Origin: Halomonas dongshanensis
GTDB lineage: Bacteria > Pseudomonadota > Gammaproteobacteria > Pseudomonadales > Halomonadaceae
Assembly (NCBI RefSeq): GCF_024790395.1
Contig: NZ_JAJISC010000001.1
Coordinates: 1-64,000, forward strand
DNA length: 64,000 bases
Direction: 5' to 3'
Position 1 is the stretch's first letter; each line of letters begins with the position of its first letter. A program made the position numbers and the translations under genes. The notes beneath the pieces were generated by a model. It was not told the DNA's origin. It saw nothing but the letters and a program-made list of their open reading frames with translations, and made no database searches. Shown here in pieces: positions 18,314-26,651 of this stretch.

Positions 18314-18496
18314 GTTCTCTGGGGTGTGCGCCAGTCGTTATAGTCCCTCGAGCCTATGCGCAGTACCCAGGGGGCCAAATGCTAGCCAGGCCCGTGTGCA
18401 TGTCCGTGCGTCGGAAAGCCTGACGGTCTGGCTGCGGCCACCCACCTGAACCAGTAGGTTCAGGGCCAGAACGACAGCGGCACTCTGGAGAACTCC
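18314..18496 (+). ncRNA. ssrS: 6S RNA
   Basis: About 183 nt between zapA and fau. The ends form the closing stem (GTTCTCTGG with CTCTGGAGAAC), there is the conserved GCCAGTCG...AGTCCCTCGAGCC 5' side, GAAAGCCTGACGGTC in the middle and CTGAACC...GGTTCAGGG with GCGGCACTCTGG on the 3' side, matching the E. coli 6S layout. 6S RNA mimics an open promoter and holds sigma-70 RNA polymerase in stationary phase. A -10 TAAAAT (18302-18307) lies 7 nt upstream of the predicted 5' end; no good -35 is visible. The 3' end touches the fau start codon. Confidence 0.93.
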
Positions 18497-19120
18497 ATGT
18501 CATCGCCTGCGCCCGACGTACTGGACAAGCGCGCCCTGCGCCGCCAGCTACGACGTCAACGTCGAGCCCTTTCCCCTAGGCAACAAAAACGTGCCTCCCA
18601 TCGCTTGGCAGCGCATCTTGCCGCTCTTCCCGAACTGCGTCGTGCGCGTCGACTGAGCCTCTACCTCTCCGTTCAAGGGGAAATCGATCCGTTGGCACTG
18701 CTGCCCTGGCTTCGTCGCCGCCGTGTTGCGGTCTATCTACCGGTGCTACGCCCTTTTACCGATAACCGCCTCTGGTTCGTGCGCTTCGACGCCGATACGC
18801 CGATGGTCAAGAACCGCTTCGGCATCCCCGAACCGCACCCGCGCTTTGGCGCCCGCGCGCGTAACCGCCTGCCCGCCTGGGCACTGGATACGCTGATCGT
18901 TCCGCTGGTGGGTTTCGATAAAAACGCCAACCGCATGGGCATGGGCGGTGGCTTCTATGATCGCACCTTGGCCTTCATGCGCCGCCCGTACGGCCCTAAA
19001 CCCGCGCTCATCGGCGTGGCCCACGAGCTGCAAAAGGTCGATTGCCTGCCGCTTGAGCCCTGGGACGTCCCACTGAGCGCCGTGGCCACCGACGAAGCGA
19101 TCTATCGCGCCCGTGCTTAA
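18497..19120 (+). CDS. fau: 5-formyltetrahydrofolate cyclo-ligase
   Basis: ATP-dependent enzyme converting 5-formyl-THF to 5,10-methenyl-THF. The 207-residue product has the basic N-terminus DKRALRRQLRRQRRAL, LYLSVQGEIDPLALL, and the C-terminal IVPLVGFDKNANRMGMGGGFYDRTL with the ATP/folate-binding loop (about 135-160). The ATG follows the 6S 3' end directly, so it is probably transcribed as a 6S-fau RNA and processed, as in E. coli. Its own ribosome-binding site would lie inside the 6S stem (CTGGAGAAC). Confidence 0.94.
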   Translation: MSSPAPDVLDKRALRRQLRRQRRALSPRQQKRASHRLAAHLAALPELRRARRLSLYLSVQGEIDPLALLPWLRRRRVAVYLPVLRPFTDNRLWFVRFDADTPMVKNRFGIPEPHPRFGARARNRLPAWALDTLIVPLVGFDKNANRMGMGGGFYDRTLAFMRRPYGPKPALIGVAHELQKVDCLPLEPWDVPLSAVATDEAIYRARA

Positions 19121-19125
19121 AAGCA

Positions 19126-19159
19126 AAAAGCGCCTTCTCACGTAAGAGAAGGCGCTTTT
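19126..19159. terminator. bidirectional intrinsic terminator after fau
   Basis: Perfect 14-bp stem (AAAAGCGCCTTCTC / GAGAAGGCGCTTTT) with a 6-nt loop, beginning 6 bp after the fau stop. T runs flank it on both strands, so it can also end the small minus-strand gene at 19205-19303. Confidence 0.92.
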
Positions 19160-19204
19160 CGACGAAGATTGAATAACGCGTTGTAAGACTATCGCGGTGG
19201 CCTA

Positions 19205-19303
19205 TCAGCTTCCCGATAGCGCCTGGGCGTAGCCGGTGGCCAGCACTCCAAGAATGAACACCAAGGACAACACCATTACCATATCGGGCTTCTTACGACG
19301 CAT
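19205..19303 (-). CDS. 32-residue single-pass membrane microprotein
   Basis: Short reading frame starting MRRKKPDMVMVLSLVFILG and ending QALSGS. It has a basic N-terminus (RRKK) and one hydrophobic helix (about 8-26), so it should sit in the inner membrane with the N-terminus inside. GGTGGAG lies 6 nt before the ATG, a promoter-like TTGTCA-N18-TATAGT is at 19399-19428, and a bidirectional terminator follows at 19126-19159, so it has the parts of a real transcription unit. No known function recognised. Confidence 0.7.
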   Translation of the reverse strand: MRRKKPDMVMVLSLVFILGVLATGYAQALSGS

Positions 19304-19398
19304 CCCACACTCCACCGCTCAACGTTGCGACGACACCTTCGGTGTGCCGCTACGAATCGACGTATGCAGAAAAAACACACCGCGTTTTATGGGTGACG

Positions 19399-19428
19399 AC
19401 TATAGGGCCAGAGACCCTCTGCTGACAA
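19399..19428 (-). promoter_or_regulatory. promoter of the 32-residue microprotein
   Basis: Minus strand: -35 TTGTCA (19423-19428), 18-bp spacer, -10 TATAGT (19399-19404). This leaves a leader of about 90 nt before the ATG at 19303. The rest of 19429-19550 shows nothing I can name. Confidence 0.6.
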
Positions 19429-19551
19429 CTCCGAAAACGCTTATTTTTCGCATCCATTTAAACGCTTGAACGTCGGTCAAGGCGCCTGATGGCATAAACC
19501 ACAACGTATGCAAGCGCTCACATACGCTGCGTCGCAGCAAGCTTCACTATC

Positions 19552-19581
19552 GCCTGTATGCCCGAGGATAGGCATACAGGC
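19552..19581. other. hairpin downstream of ilvA
   Basis: Perfect 11-bp inverted repeat GCCTGTATGCC / GGCATACAGGC with an 8-nt loop, starting about 10 bp after the ilvA stop. It lacks a U tract in either direction, so it may act as a 3'-end stabiliser or a weak terminator for ilvA. Confidence 0.55.
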
Positions 19582-19590
19582 AATCCAGCG

Positions 19591-21105
19591 TTAGGCCATG
19601 AACAGCCGATAAGCAGGATTTTCGCTTTCGCACCAGTAGCGATAGCCAATGGCGTCGAGATGCTCGCTAACGTGGGTGCGGTCGTCGCCGGGTACCTGCA
19701 TGCCCACCAGCACGCGCCCGTAGGCGGCGCCGTGGTTGCGGTAGTGGAACAGCGAAATGTTCCAGTCGTGGGGCAGGTGCGAAAGGAAATTCATCAGCGC
19801 CCCAGGGCGCTCGGGGAATTCGAAGCGGTAGAGCTCCTCGGCAAAGTGCTCGCTGGGGCGCCCGCCGCTCAAGTGGCGAATGTGCAGCTTGGCAAGCTCG
19901 TTGTCGGTCAGATCCTCCACCGGGTAGCTCGCTTCGCGCAGCTTGTCGATGACCGCCTGGCGATCCTCACCGCCGGGCTTGACCTGCACTCCGACGAAGA
20001 TATGCGCCGAGCGCTCGTCAGCGTAGCGGTAGCTGAACTCGGTGACCATGCGCTTACCCAGCACGCGGCAGAATTTCTTGAAGCTGCCGGGCTTCTCTTC
20101 GATGGTGACGGCGAGAATCGCCTCGCGCTGCTCGCCAAGCTCGGTGCGCTCGGCAATGTGCTGCAGCCGGTCGAAATTGGTATTGGCGCCGGAGTTGATG
20201 CACAAAAGCGTCTGCCCTTCAGCGCCGGTTTGCTGTACGTACTTCTTGAGCCCCGCCAGCGACAGCGCACCGGAAGTTTCGGCCACCGCGCGGGTGTCGT
20301 CGAAGATGTCCTTCACCGCCGCGCACATCTCGTCGGTGTTGACGGTGACGACATCGTCCACCAGCTCGCGCGCCAGGGTGAAGGGCACCTCACCGATTTG
20401 CGCCACGGCGACGCCTTCGGCGAACACGCCCACCTGGTCGAGCACCACACGCTCGCCCGCTGCCAGCGCGGCCTTGAAGCAGGCGCTGTCTTCGGCTTCG
20501 ACGCCAATGATCTTGATGTCGGGGCGCAGGTACTTGACGTAGGCTGCGACTCCCGCAATCAGACCGCCGCCGCCCACCGGCACGAAGATCGCATCCAAGC
20601 GTCCGGGATGCTGACGCAGAATCTCCACGCCAATGGTGCCCTGGCCCGCCACCACGTCGATATCATCGAAGGGTGGGATGTAGGTGTAGCCGTGCTCGGC
20701 GATCAGCTCCTGAGCGTGGGCCGCCGCTTCACTGAACGCATCGCCCTTGAGCACCACTTTGGCGCCGCGCGAGCGCACGCCCTGCACCTTGATCTCGGGA
20801 GTGATGCGCGGCATGACGATGACCGCCTTGACCCCCATGAGCTTCGCCGCCATGGCCAAGCCCTGGGCATGGTTACCCGCCGAGGCGGCGATCACGCCGC
20901 GCGCCTTCTGCTCCTCGGAGAGCTGCGCCATCTTGTTGTAGGCGCCGCGAATCTTGAACGAAAAGACCGGCTGCAGATCCTCGCGTTTGATCAAAATCTG
21001 GTTGTTGAAGCGACGCGACAAAAAGGGAGCGGGAGTAATCGGGGTCTCGCAAGCGGCTTCGTAAACACGGGCTTGGAGGATCTTTTTGACGGTAGCTTCG
21101 AGCAT
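19591..21105 (-). CDS. ilvA: threonine ammonia-lyase, biosynthetic
   Basis: PLP enzyme turning threonine into 2-oxobutanoate, first step of isoleucine synthesis. About 504 residues: catalytic domain with PLP-lysine in FSFKIRGAYNKM (about residue 51), AASAGNHAQGLAMAA, the glycine loop FVPVGGGGLIAGVA, and a C-terminal half (about 330-504) made of two ACT-like regulatory modules, so it should be feedback-inhibited by isoleucine. The reading frame continues upstream without a stop, but homology begins at MLEATVKKI; ATG at 21114 is an alternative 9 bp upstream. Divergent from rpiA. Confidence 0.94.
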   Translation of the reverse strand: MLEATVKKILQARVYEAACETPITPAPFLSRRFNNQILIKREDLQPVFSFKIRGAYNKMAQLSEEQKARGVIAASAGNHAQGLAMAAKLMGVKAVIVMPRITPEIKVQGVRSRGAKVVLKGDAFSEAAAHAQELIAEHGYTYIPPFDDIDVVAGQGTIGVEILRQHPGRLDAIFVPVGGGGLIAGVAAYVKYLRPDIKIIGVEAEDSACFKAALAAGERVVLDQVGVFAEGVAVAQIGEVPFTLARELVDDVVTVNTDEMCAAVKDIFDDTRAVAETSGALSLAGLKKYVQQTGAEGQTLLCINSGANTNFDRLQHIAERTELGEQREAILAVTIEEKPGSFKKFCRVLGKRMVTEFSYRYADERSAHIFVGVQVKPGGEDRQAVIDKLREASYPVEDLTDNELAKLHIRHLSGGRPSEHFAEELYRFEFPERPGALMNFLSHLPHDWNISLFHYRNHGAAYGRVLVGMQVPGDDRTHVSEHLDAIGYRYWCESENPAYRLFMA

Positions 21106-21120
21106 TGAGGGCATTCCAAG

Positions 21121-21168
21121 GACAGTAAGAAAAGAGGGCAGCAAGAAAAGAGAGCAACAGAAAAGAAC
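21121..21168. repeat. three 16-bp tandem repeats in the ilvA leader
   Basis: Plus-strand units GACAGTAAGAAAAGAG (21121-21136), GGCAGCAAGAAAAGAG (21137-21152) and the more diverged AGCAACAGAAAAGAAC (21153-21168). In the ilvA mRNA they form a pyrimidine-rich leader directly before the start codon. Confidence 0.6.
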
Positions 21169-21304
21169 GAACACAAAGACGGAGAAAACCCCTATTGGTA
21201 GCAGATTGCCCGCTGTCGCGTCCAGCGCCCCCCATCGGCAGCGCGGGCCAAGCTCGCTATAATGGCGCCTGCCGCATCCTTCGCTTTCGACCCAAAGGCC
21301 TCCC

Positions 21305-21988
21305 ATGACGCTTTCCATGACCCAAGACGAACTCAAAGCCGCCGTTGCCGACGCCGCAATCAAAGAGATCGAACCGCTCCTGGCCAAGGACACCGTGCTC
21401 GGCATTGGTACCGGCTCTACGGCGAACCTCTTCATCGACCGCCTGGGCGCGTTGAGCGACCGCTTCAAGGGCGCAGTGGCCAGCTCTGAGGCCAGCGCCG
21501 AGCGCCTCAAACAGCAGGGCATCGAGGTATTCGAACTCAATAGCGTCGGCAGCGTCCCCGTTTATATCGACGGCGCAGACGAAGTGAATGATCACTTACA
21601 TATGATCAAAGGCGGTGGCGCAGCGCTCACCCGGGAGAAGATCGTTGCGGCCTGCGCCGAGCGATTCATCTGCATTGCCGACGGCTCCAAGCGCGTCGAT
21701 CGTCTGGGCGCTTTTCCCCTACCGGTAGAAGTGATTCCCATGGCGCGCTCTTACGTCGCGCGTGAGTTGGTCAAACTCGGTGCCGATCCGGTCTACCGCC
21801 AGGGCGTGGTGACCGACAACGGTAACCAGATCATCGACTGTTTCGACTTTATGATCGCTGACCCGGTGGCCATGGAAGCGCGTATCAACGCCATCGTGGG
21901 GGTGGTGACCAACGGCCTGTTCGCTGCGCGCGGGGCCGACGTACTGTTGCTCGGCACCGCCGAAGGGGTAAAGCGCCAAACGCGCTAA
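21305..21988 (+). CDS. rpiA: ribose-5-phosphate isomerase A
   Basis: Interconverts ribose-5-phosphate and ribulose-5-phosphate in the pentose phosphate pathway. The 227-residue product has [17 protein letters not shown] (phosphate loop), [28 protein letters not shown] (given here as the catalytic block around residues 81-108) and [13 protein letters not shown]. The ATG at 21305 has AAAGG upstream; an in-frame ATG 15 bp later has no ribosome-binding site but matches the E. coli start. A -10 TATAAT lies at 21258-21263 with a poor -35. Confidence 0.95.
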   Translation: MTLSMTQDELKAAVADAAIKEIEPLLAKDTVLGIGTGSTANLFIDRLGALSDRFKGAVASSEASAERLKQQGIEVFELNSVGSVPVYIDGADEVNDHLHMIKGGGAALTREKIVAACAERFICIADGSKRVDRLGAFPLPVEVIPMARSYVARELVKLGADPVYRQGVVTDNGNQIIDCFDFMIADPVAMEARINAIVGVVTNGLFAARGADVLLLGTAEGVKRQTR

Positions 21989-22012
21989 GGGGCCCTATCT
22001 AGGGGGTTATAC

Positions 22013-23314
22013 CTAAAAGGTTCTATCGAGGTGCGCCTCGTCCGCCGGCAACAGGGCATCGAGCCCGGCCAGAGTGCGCCTAAGCGCCCCGCGCTGGGCC
22101 ATGACCACATCGCGCCCCGCCGCGCCTTGCTCAAGGGCAAGCGATGGCACTTCCCACAGGCTTGCGACCGCGTTCGCCAGCGCGCTGGCATCCATAACGC
22201 GCATCAGCGCGCCGCTGTCTAAAAGCGGTGCGGCGACGTCGTCGAAATTCTCAAGCGACGGCCCGCATAGGACGGGAAGCCCGAGCAGCGCCGGTTCGAC
22301 CACGTTATGCCCCCCTAGCGGCACGAGGCTTCCGCCAACGAATGCCACACTGCCTGCGGCGTAGAGCACGCCAAGCTCACCCAGGGTGTCGCCAAGGTAG
22401 ACCTGCGTCTCGGCGGTGATGGCCTCCCCTCGGCTGCGCCGGGCAAGCCTAAAGCCCTGGCGCTCGATTAGCGCGGCAACGGCGTCGAAGCGCTGCGGAT
22501 GGCGCGGCGCCAGCACCAGCAGCGCGTCGGGAAAGCGCTGACACAGCGTGCGGTGCGCCGCCAACACCTGCTCCTCTTCACCCTCGCGAGTCGAGCCCGC
22601 CACCCACACCGGGCGCGCCGCGAGCGTTGCGCGAAGTCTCTCGCCCTGCTCACGGGTGGTGGATGAGAGCGTCATATCGAACTTGAGCGAGCCCACCACG
22701 GCCATACGCGCGGGTGGCGCACCGAGTGCTTCGAGGCGTTCGGCGTCGGCTGGCGACTTGGCGGCGATCCAGTCGAGCTTATCCAGCGTCTCGCTCATCA
22801 CCCCGGTAAAGGCGCGATAGCGCTTGAAGGCGCGCGGCGAGATGCGCCCGTTGACCAGCGCCGTCGGCACGCCTTGACGGGCGCAGGCATCGATTAAATT
22901 GGGCCACAGCTCGGTTTCGAAGAGCATGCCAAGCGCTGGCGCAAGGGCCGCCACGAAGCGCCGCGCCGCGCCCGGAAAGTCCAGCGCGACGAAACGATGC
23001 ACTAGGCGCGGATTACCGAGTTCGTCGGCAAGCGCATGTACTTGGCGCGCGCCGGTGGCGGTCATGGTGGTCACGCAGAGGATGTGCTCAGGGTAGCGCG
23101 CAAGCAGCCCTTCGATGAGGCCGCGCGCCGCGCGCACCTCGCCCACCGAGGCGCAGTGCAGCCATATACGCGGCCCAGCGGGAAATGTGCCGAGCGCGAA
23201 CCCCAGGCGCTGAGCGCGCCTATAGCCGGATAGCTGCTCGCGCCATATCCGCTGAACGATCAGCGGCGAAAGCGCGTAGAGCAGCGTCGAATAGCTAGCC
23301 CGGGCAAGGCCCAT
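22013..23314 (-). CDS. waaA: 3-deoxy-D-manno-octulosonic acid transferase
   Basis: GT30 enzyme that moves Kdo from CMP-Kdo to lipid IVA at the cytosolic face of the inner membrane. The 433-residue product has an N-terminal hydrophobic anchor, IWLHCASVGEVRAA, LFETELWPNLIDACARQGVPTALVNGRIS (family block about residues 130-158), VWVAGSTREGEEE and VGGSLVPLGGHNVVEPALLG. The start overlaps the hldE stop by 1 nt (TGATG), so the genes are coupled. KdkA encoded nearby (25896-26651) would act on the Kdo added here, which fits a single-Kdo inner core. Confidence 0.95.
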   Translation of the reverse strand: MGLARASYSTLLYALSPLIVQRIWREQLSGYRRAQRLGFALGTFPAGPRIWLHCASVGEVRAARGLIEGLLARYPEHILCVTTMTATGARQVHALADELGNPRLVHRFVALDFPGAARRFVAALAPALGMLFETELWPNLIDACARQGVPTALVNGRISPRAFKRYRAFTGVMSETLDKLDWIAAKSPADAERLEALGAPPARMAVVGSLKFDMTLSSTTREQGERLRATLAARPVWVAGSTREGEEEQVLAAHRTLCQRFPDALLVLAPRHPQRFDAVAALIERQGFRLARRSRGEAITAETQVYLGDTLGELGVLYAAGSVAFVGGSLVPLGGHNVVEPALLGLPVLCGPSLENFDDVAAPLLDSGALMRVMDASALANAVASLWEVPSLALEQGAAGRDVVMAQRGALRRTLAGLDALLPADEAHLDRTF

Positions 23315-24744
23315 CAGCGTTCGCGGTCCATAATGGCGGCGATCATACCGGTGGTGGACACTCCATCCTCGAAGCCCAGCACCTTGACCTCACCGCCGTT
23401 GGCGATCACCGCCTCGCCGCCCGCGATCTCCTCAGGCGCGTAGTCGCCGCCCTTGACCAGGATATCCGGCAGCACGCGCTCGATCAGCGCCTGGGGAGTA
23501 TCCTCGGCAAAGGGTACCACCCAATCCACGGCGCCGAGTGCGGCGAGCACCTGCATGCGCCGGGTGAGCGTATTGACGGGCCGCTTGGGCCCCTTGAGAC
23601 GGGCCACCGAAGCGTCATCGTTGACCGCGACGATCAGCCGATCACCCAGCTGTTTTGCTTGCGCCAGATAGCTCACGTGCCCGGCGTGGAGGATATCGAA
23701 GCAGCCGTTGGTCATCACCACGCGCTCGCCGCGCGCCTGGCCTGCGCGTACCGCTTCGATCAGCGGTGCAGCCTCGAGGATGCCGAACTCGGCGGGACGG
23801 TCACCGTGCAGCGCGGTATGCAGCTCGGCGATGGAGAGCGTTGCCGTCCCCGGCTTGGCAACGACGAGCCCGGCGCCGAGGTTGGCCAGCATCATCGCCT
23901 CGGGAAGCGCGTAGCCCGCCGCCAGAGCGAGCCCCATCAGGCCGATGACCGTATCGCCCGCGCCGGTAACGTCGAACACTTCCTGGGCGCGCGTAGGCAG
24001 ATGCAGCGGCGCCTGCCCCGCGCGAATCAGCGTCATGCCCTTTTCGCTACGGGTGACCAGTAGCGCTTCCAGATCGAGCTCGGCGCGCAGCGCTTCGCCG
24101 CGCTGGGCAAGCTCGGCGTCGTTTGCGCAGTGGCCAACCACCGCCTCGAATTCGGCGAGATTGGGGGTGATCAGGCTGGCCCCGGCGTATTTGGTGAAAT
24201 CCTGCCCCTTGGGGTCGATCAGCACCCGCTTACCCTGCGCGCGCGCCAGGCCAATCAGCGTTTGCACCTGGCTCAGCGTGCCTTTGCCGTAATCGGAGAG
24301 AATCACTACGTCGCAGTCGGGCAGCACGCGTTCGACGTCGCCAATGAGCGTTGAGGTATCGACGCCGTCCAAGCGCTCTTCGAAATCCAGGCGCAAAAGC
24401 TGCTGGTTGCGGCTCATGATACGCAGCTTGGTGATCGTCGGAACGTCGGCGCTGCGCTGAAAGTGAGTGTTTACATTCGACGCATGCAAACAGGCTTCGA
24501 GCAGCGCGGCGTTGTCGTCGTCACCTACCAGTCCCGCCAAGCTTGCCTGGGCACCGAGGGCCGCGATGTTGAGAGCGACGTTGGCCGCGCCGCCAGGGCG
24601 GTCGTCGGCCTCCTCCACGCGTACTACCGGTACTGGCGCCTCGGGCGAAATGCGCGAGGTGCCGCCGTGCCAGTAGCGATCCAGCATGACGTCACCAACG
24701 ACGAGCACACGAGCGCCTTCGAGCGCGGTCAAATCAACTTTCAT
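23314..24744 (-). CDS. hldE: bifunctional heptose-7-phosphate kinase / heptose-1-phosphate adenylyltransferase
   Basis: Makes ADP-D-glycero-D-manno-heptose in two steps separated by GmhB (41400-41981). The 476-residue product has an N-terminal ribokinase-like domain (about 1-315; [39 protein letters not shown]) and a C-terminal nucleotidyltransferase domain (about 340-476; [16 protein letters not shown]). The start at 24744 ([13 protein letters not shown]) is the family start; the open frame upstream is overrun. It overlaps the GT9 gene by 11 bp and waaA by 1 nt. Confidence 0.96.
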   Translation of the reverse strand: MKVDLTALEGARVLVVGDVMLDRYWHGGTSRISPEAPVPVVRVEEADDRPGGAANVALNIAALGAQASLAGLVGDDDNAALLEACLHASNVNTHFQRSADVPTITKLRIMSRNQQLLRLDFEERLDGVDTSTLIGDVERVLPDCDVVILSDYGKGTLSQVQTLIGLARAQGKRVLIDPKGQDFTKYAGASLITPNLAEFEAVVGHCANDAELAQRGEALRAELDLEALLVTRSEKGMTLIRAGQAPLHLPTRAQEVFDVTGAGDTVIGLMGLALAAGYALPEAMMLANLGAGLVVAKPGTATLSIAELHTALHGDRPAEFGILEAAPLIEAVRAGQARGERVVMTNGCFDILHAGHVSYLAQAKQLGDRLIVAVNDDASVARLKGPKRPVNTLTRRMQVLAALGAVDWVVPFAEDTPQALIERVLPDILVKGGDYAPEEIAGGEAVIANGGEVKVLGFEDGVSTTGMIAAIMDRER

Positions 24745-25897
24745 CCATCGATCCTGATGCGGGTGGACGTGAAATGGGCGCGGCCTCGGCGCCTTCGGCA
24801 TAGGTACTCGTACTTTCGGCGTCGGCGAAAGCCGCTGCGGTATGCGCCAAGAGCGCGTCCAAGTGAGCAATGACGTCATCGGCCTTGATCAGTTGCATGG
24901 CGTCGCGGTGGCGAACCCTCTGGCCCCAGCTCACCTCGTCAACGTCCTTATCGAGATAGGCGCGCACCGCGTCAGGGTAGGCGTTGACGGCAAAATCGCG
25001 CCACAGATAGGGCGCGGCGCGCTGGGGGTTGGTGGTGGCGTAGAGGCCAAGCGTCGGCACGCCCATGGCGTTGGCCATGTGGACGGGGCCGGTATCTGGC
25101 GCGATCACCGCGCGGGCGCCGCCAATCAGCGCTAGCACGCCCTTGAGCGACGTGGCACCAATGGCGCTGATCACGCTCTCCGGTTGGCAGAGAGAGACGA
25201 TTCGCTCGCCCATTTCGCGCTCCTGGGGGCTACCGCCGCCGCTTAGCACGCTCTTTAGCCCGTACTGGGTGTAGGCGTGCTCGATGACGCTGGCATAGCC
25301 CTCCGGCGACCAGTTGCGGAAGTTACGTAGACGCGGGTTGGCACAGGGATTGATGACCACGTAAGGCGCGCTGATGCCAAGCCCGCGCACCTCTTCGATA
25401 GCGCTTTCGGGCACCGGCATATCCCACTCGAGGCGATCGTTCTCGACACCGAGCAGGCGGGCGAAATCCATGAATGATTCAAGTACGTGAGCGCGGGGAT
25501 GCGGCGCCAGCTGACGCTGAGTGAACCAGTGCTGGGCATCCTTGGCGCGGGCCTTGTCGTAGCCAACGCGCACATCGGCCTTGAGCCCCAGCGATAGGAC
25601 GCTGGCGCGAATTGCCTGTTGCATATGCAACAATACGTCGAAACGGGTATCGCCAAGTGTGCGCCACAGCGCACGCATGCCAGCAAAACCGGTCGCCTTG
25701 TCGTAGACCACGAACTCGACCCCAGAGAGCCCCGCCAGTAAACTGTGCTCCCCCTTGCCAATGATCCACGTGATACGCGCCTGGGGCCACTGGCGCTGCA
25801 GCGCGCGCACCGTCGGCACGAGGTTGCACACGTCGCCCAGCGCCGAAAGACGCAGGATGGCAATGTGTTTGGGTTGAGAAGGCAGAGAGGGCTTCAT
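24734..25897 (-). CDS. glycosyltransferase family 9 (heptosyltransferase-like)
   Basis: 387-residue GT9 protein. The N-terminal [20 protein letters not shown] is the ADP-heptose transferase-type start, and [28 protein letters not shown] (about residues 262-289) is the sugar-nucleotide site. It probably adds heptose or a related sugar to the LPS core in the cytosol. The C-terminal 30 residues are low-complexity and overlap the hldE start by 11 bp. Its ATG overlaps the ATG of the divergent kdkA gene within one CATG. It could be WaaC or another core transferase; the exact acceptor is not readable. Confidence 0.82.
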   Translation of the reverse strand: MKPSLPSQPKHIAILRLSALGDVCNLVPTVRALQRQWPQARITWIIGKGEHSLLAGLSGVEFVVYDKATGFAGMRALWRTLGDTRFDVLLHMQQAIRASVLSLGLKADVRVGYDKARAKDAQHWFTQRQLAPHPRAHVLESFMDFARLLGVENDRLEWDMPVPESAIEEVRGLGISAPYVVINPCANPRLRNFRNWSPEGYASVIEHAYTQYGLKSVLSGGGSPQEREMGERIVSLCQPESVISAIGATSLKGVLALIGGARAVIAPDTGPVHMANAMGVPTLGLYATTNPQRAAPYLWRDFAVNAYPDAVRAYLDKDVDEVSWGQRVRHRDAMQLIKADDVIAHLDALLAHTAAAFADAESTSTYAEGAEAAPISRPPASGSMDES

Positions 25898-26651
25898 GCG
25901 CTTAGCGGCACTCCGACAGGGAAAAAGGCGGATTTTACATGATCCTGACAGTGTATGTGACGCGCTGGGATCCGACCATGTTCCCCCCGGGCTCTTCGAC
26001 CCCGCCTATTGGGAGGCCGAAGGCCGCGTGGTGGGCCGCGCACCAGGGCGCGGGGAAAGCCTGTTCGTGCAGGCGGGTGCGTGTCAGTGGGTCATTCGCC
26101 CCTACCGCCGCGGCGGGCTGGCGGCGCGCCTAAGCCGTGAGCGCTATCTCTGGACCGGCATCGAAGCGACTCGCGCCTTTCGCGAGCTGCGCCTGACCGC
26201 AACGCTTTTCGACCAGGGGCTGCCCGTACCCCGCCCGGTAGCTGCCTGCGTTACCCGCCAGGGGCTTACCTACACCGCGACGCTTATCACCGAGCGTCTG
26301 CCCCAGGCCCAGCCGCTGGCGGCGCTGCTAGATCAGCATTCAGGTCAAGCTTCAGGTGAGAACCCAGGGCAAAACAGCGCGCCTGTCGCCCTGCTCGAAG
26401 CGGTTGGCGCGATGATCCGGCGCTTTCACGCCGCGGGCCTCGATCACGTCGACCTCAATGCGCGCAATATCCTCGTCACCCCCGACCAGACGCCCTGGCT
26501 GATCGACTTCGACCGCTGCCGGATACGCCCTCAGGGTAAGTGGCAGGAGGCCAATTTGGCGCGGCTGGCGCGCTCGGTGGCCAAGTTCACCGCGCAGCCA
26601 GACGTGCCCATACAGGCAATCGAGCAGGGCTACCGTCAGGCGAGGCGATAA
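25896..26651 (+). CDS. kdkA: 3-deoxy-D-manno-octulosonic acid kinase
   Basis: 251-residue kinase of the KdkA/WaaP group that phosphorylates Kdo of the LPS inner core. It has GRAPGRGESLFVQ (nucleotide-side loop), YRRGGLAARLSRERYLW, LPVPRPVAA, the catalytic loop HVDLNARNIL (about residues 185-194) and the metal-binding LIDFDRCR. Length and order match Haemophilus KdkA. GAGAGGG lies 4 nt before the ATG, inside the opposing GT9 gene. The 3' end overlaps the convergent GT4 gene by 16 bp. Confidence 0.88.
   Translation: MRLAALRQGKRRILHDPDSVCDALGSDHVPPGLFDPAYWEAEGRVVGRAPGRGESLFVQAGACQWVIRPYRRGGLAARLSRERYLWTGIEATRAFRELRLTATLFDQGLPVPRPVAACVTRQGLTYTATLITERLPQAQPLAALLDQHSGQASGENPGQNSAPVALLEAVGAMIRRFHAAGLDHVDLNARNILVTPDQTPWLIDFDRCRIRPQGKWQEANLARLARSVAKFTAQPDVPIQAIEQGYRQARR

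Noticed and set aside
19558..21108. 516-codon plus-strand frame opposite ilvA
   Set aside because: Antisense artefact; His/Asp/Val-rich composition typical of such shadows, while ilvA on the minus strand is intact.
21989..22012. CCCTA-TC-TAGGG palindrome between rpiA and waaA as a terminator
   Set aside because: The stem is only 5 bp with a 2-nt loop and no T tract.
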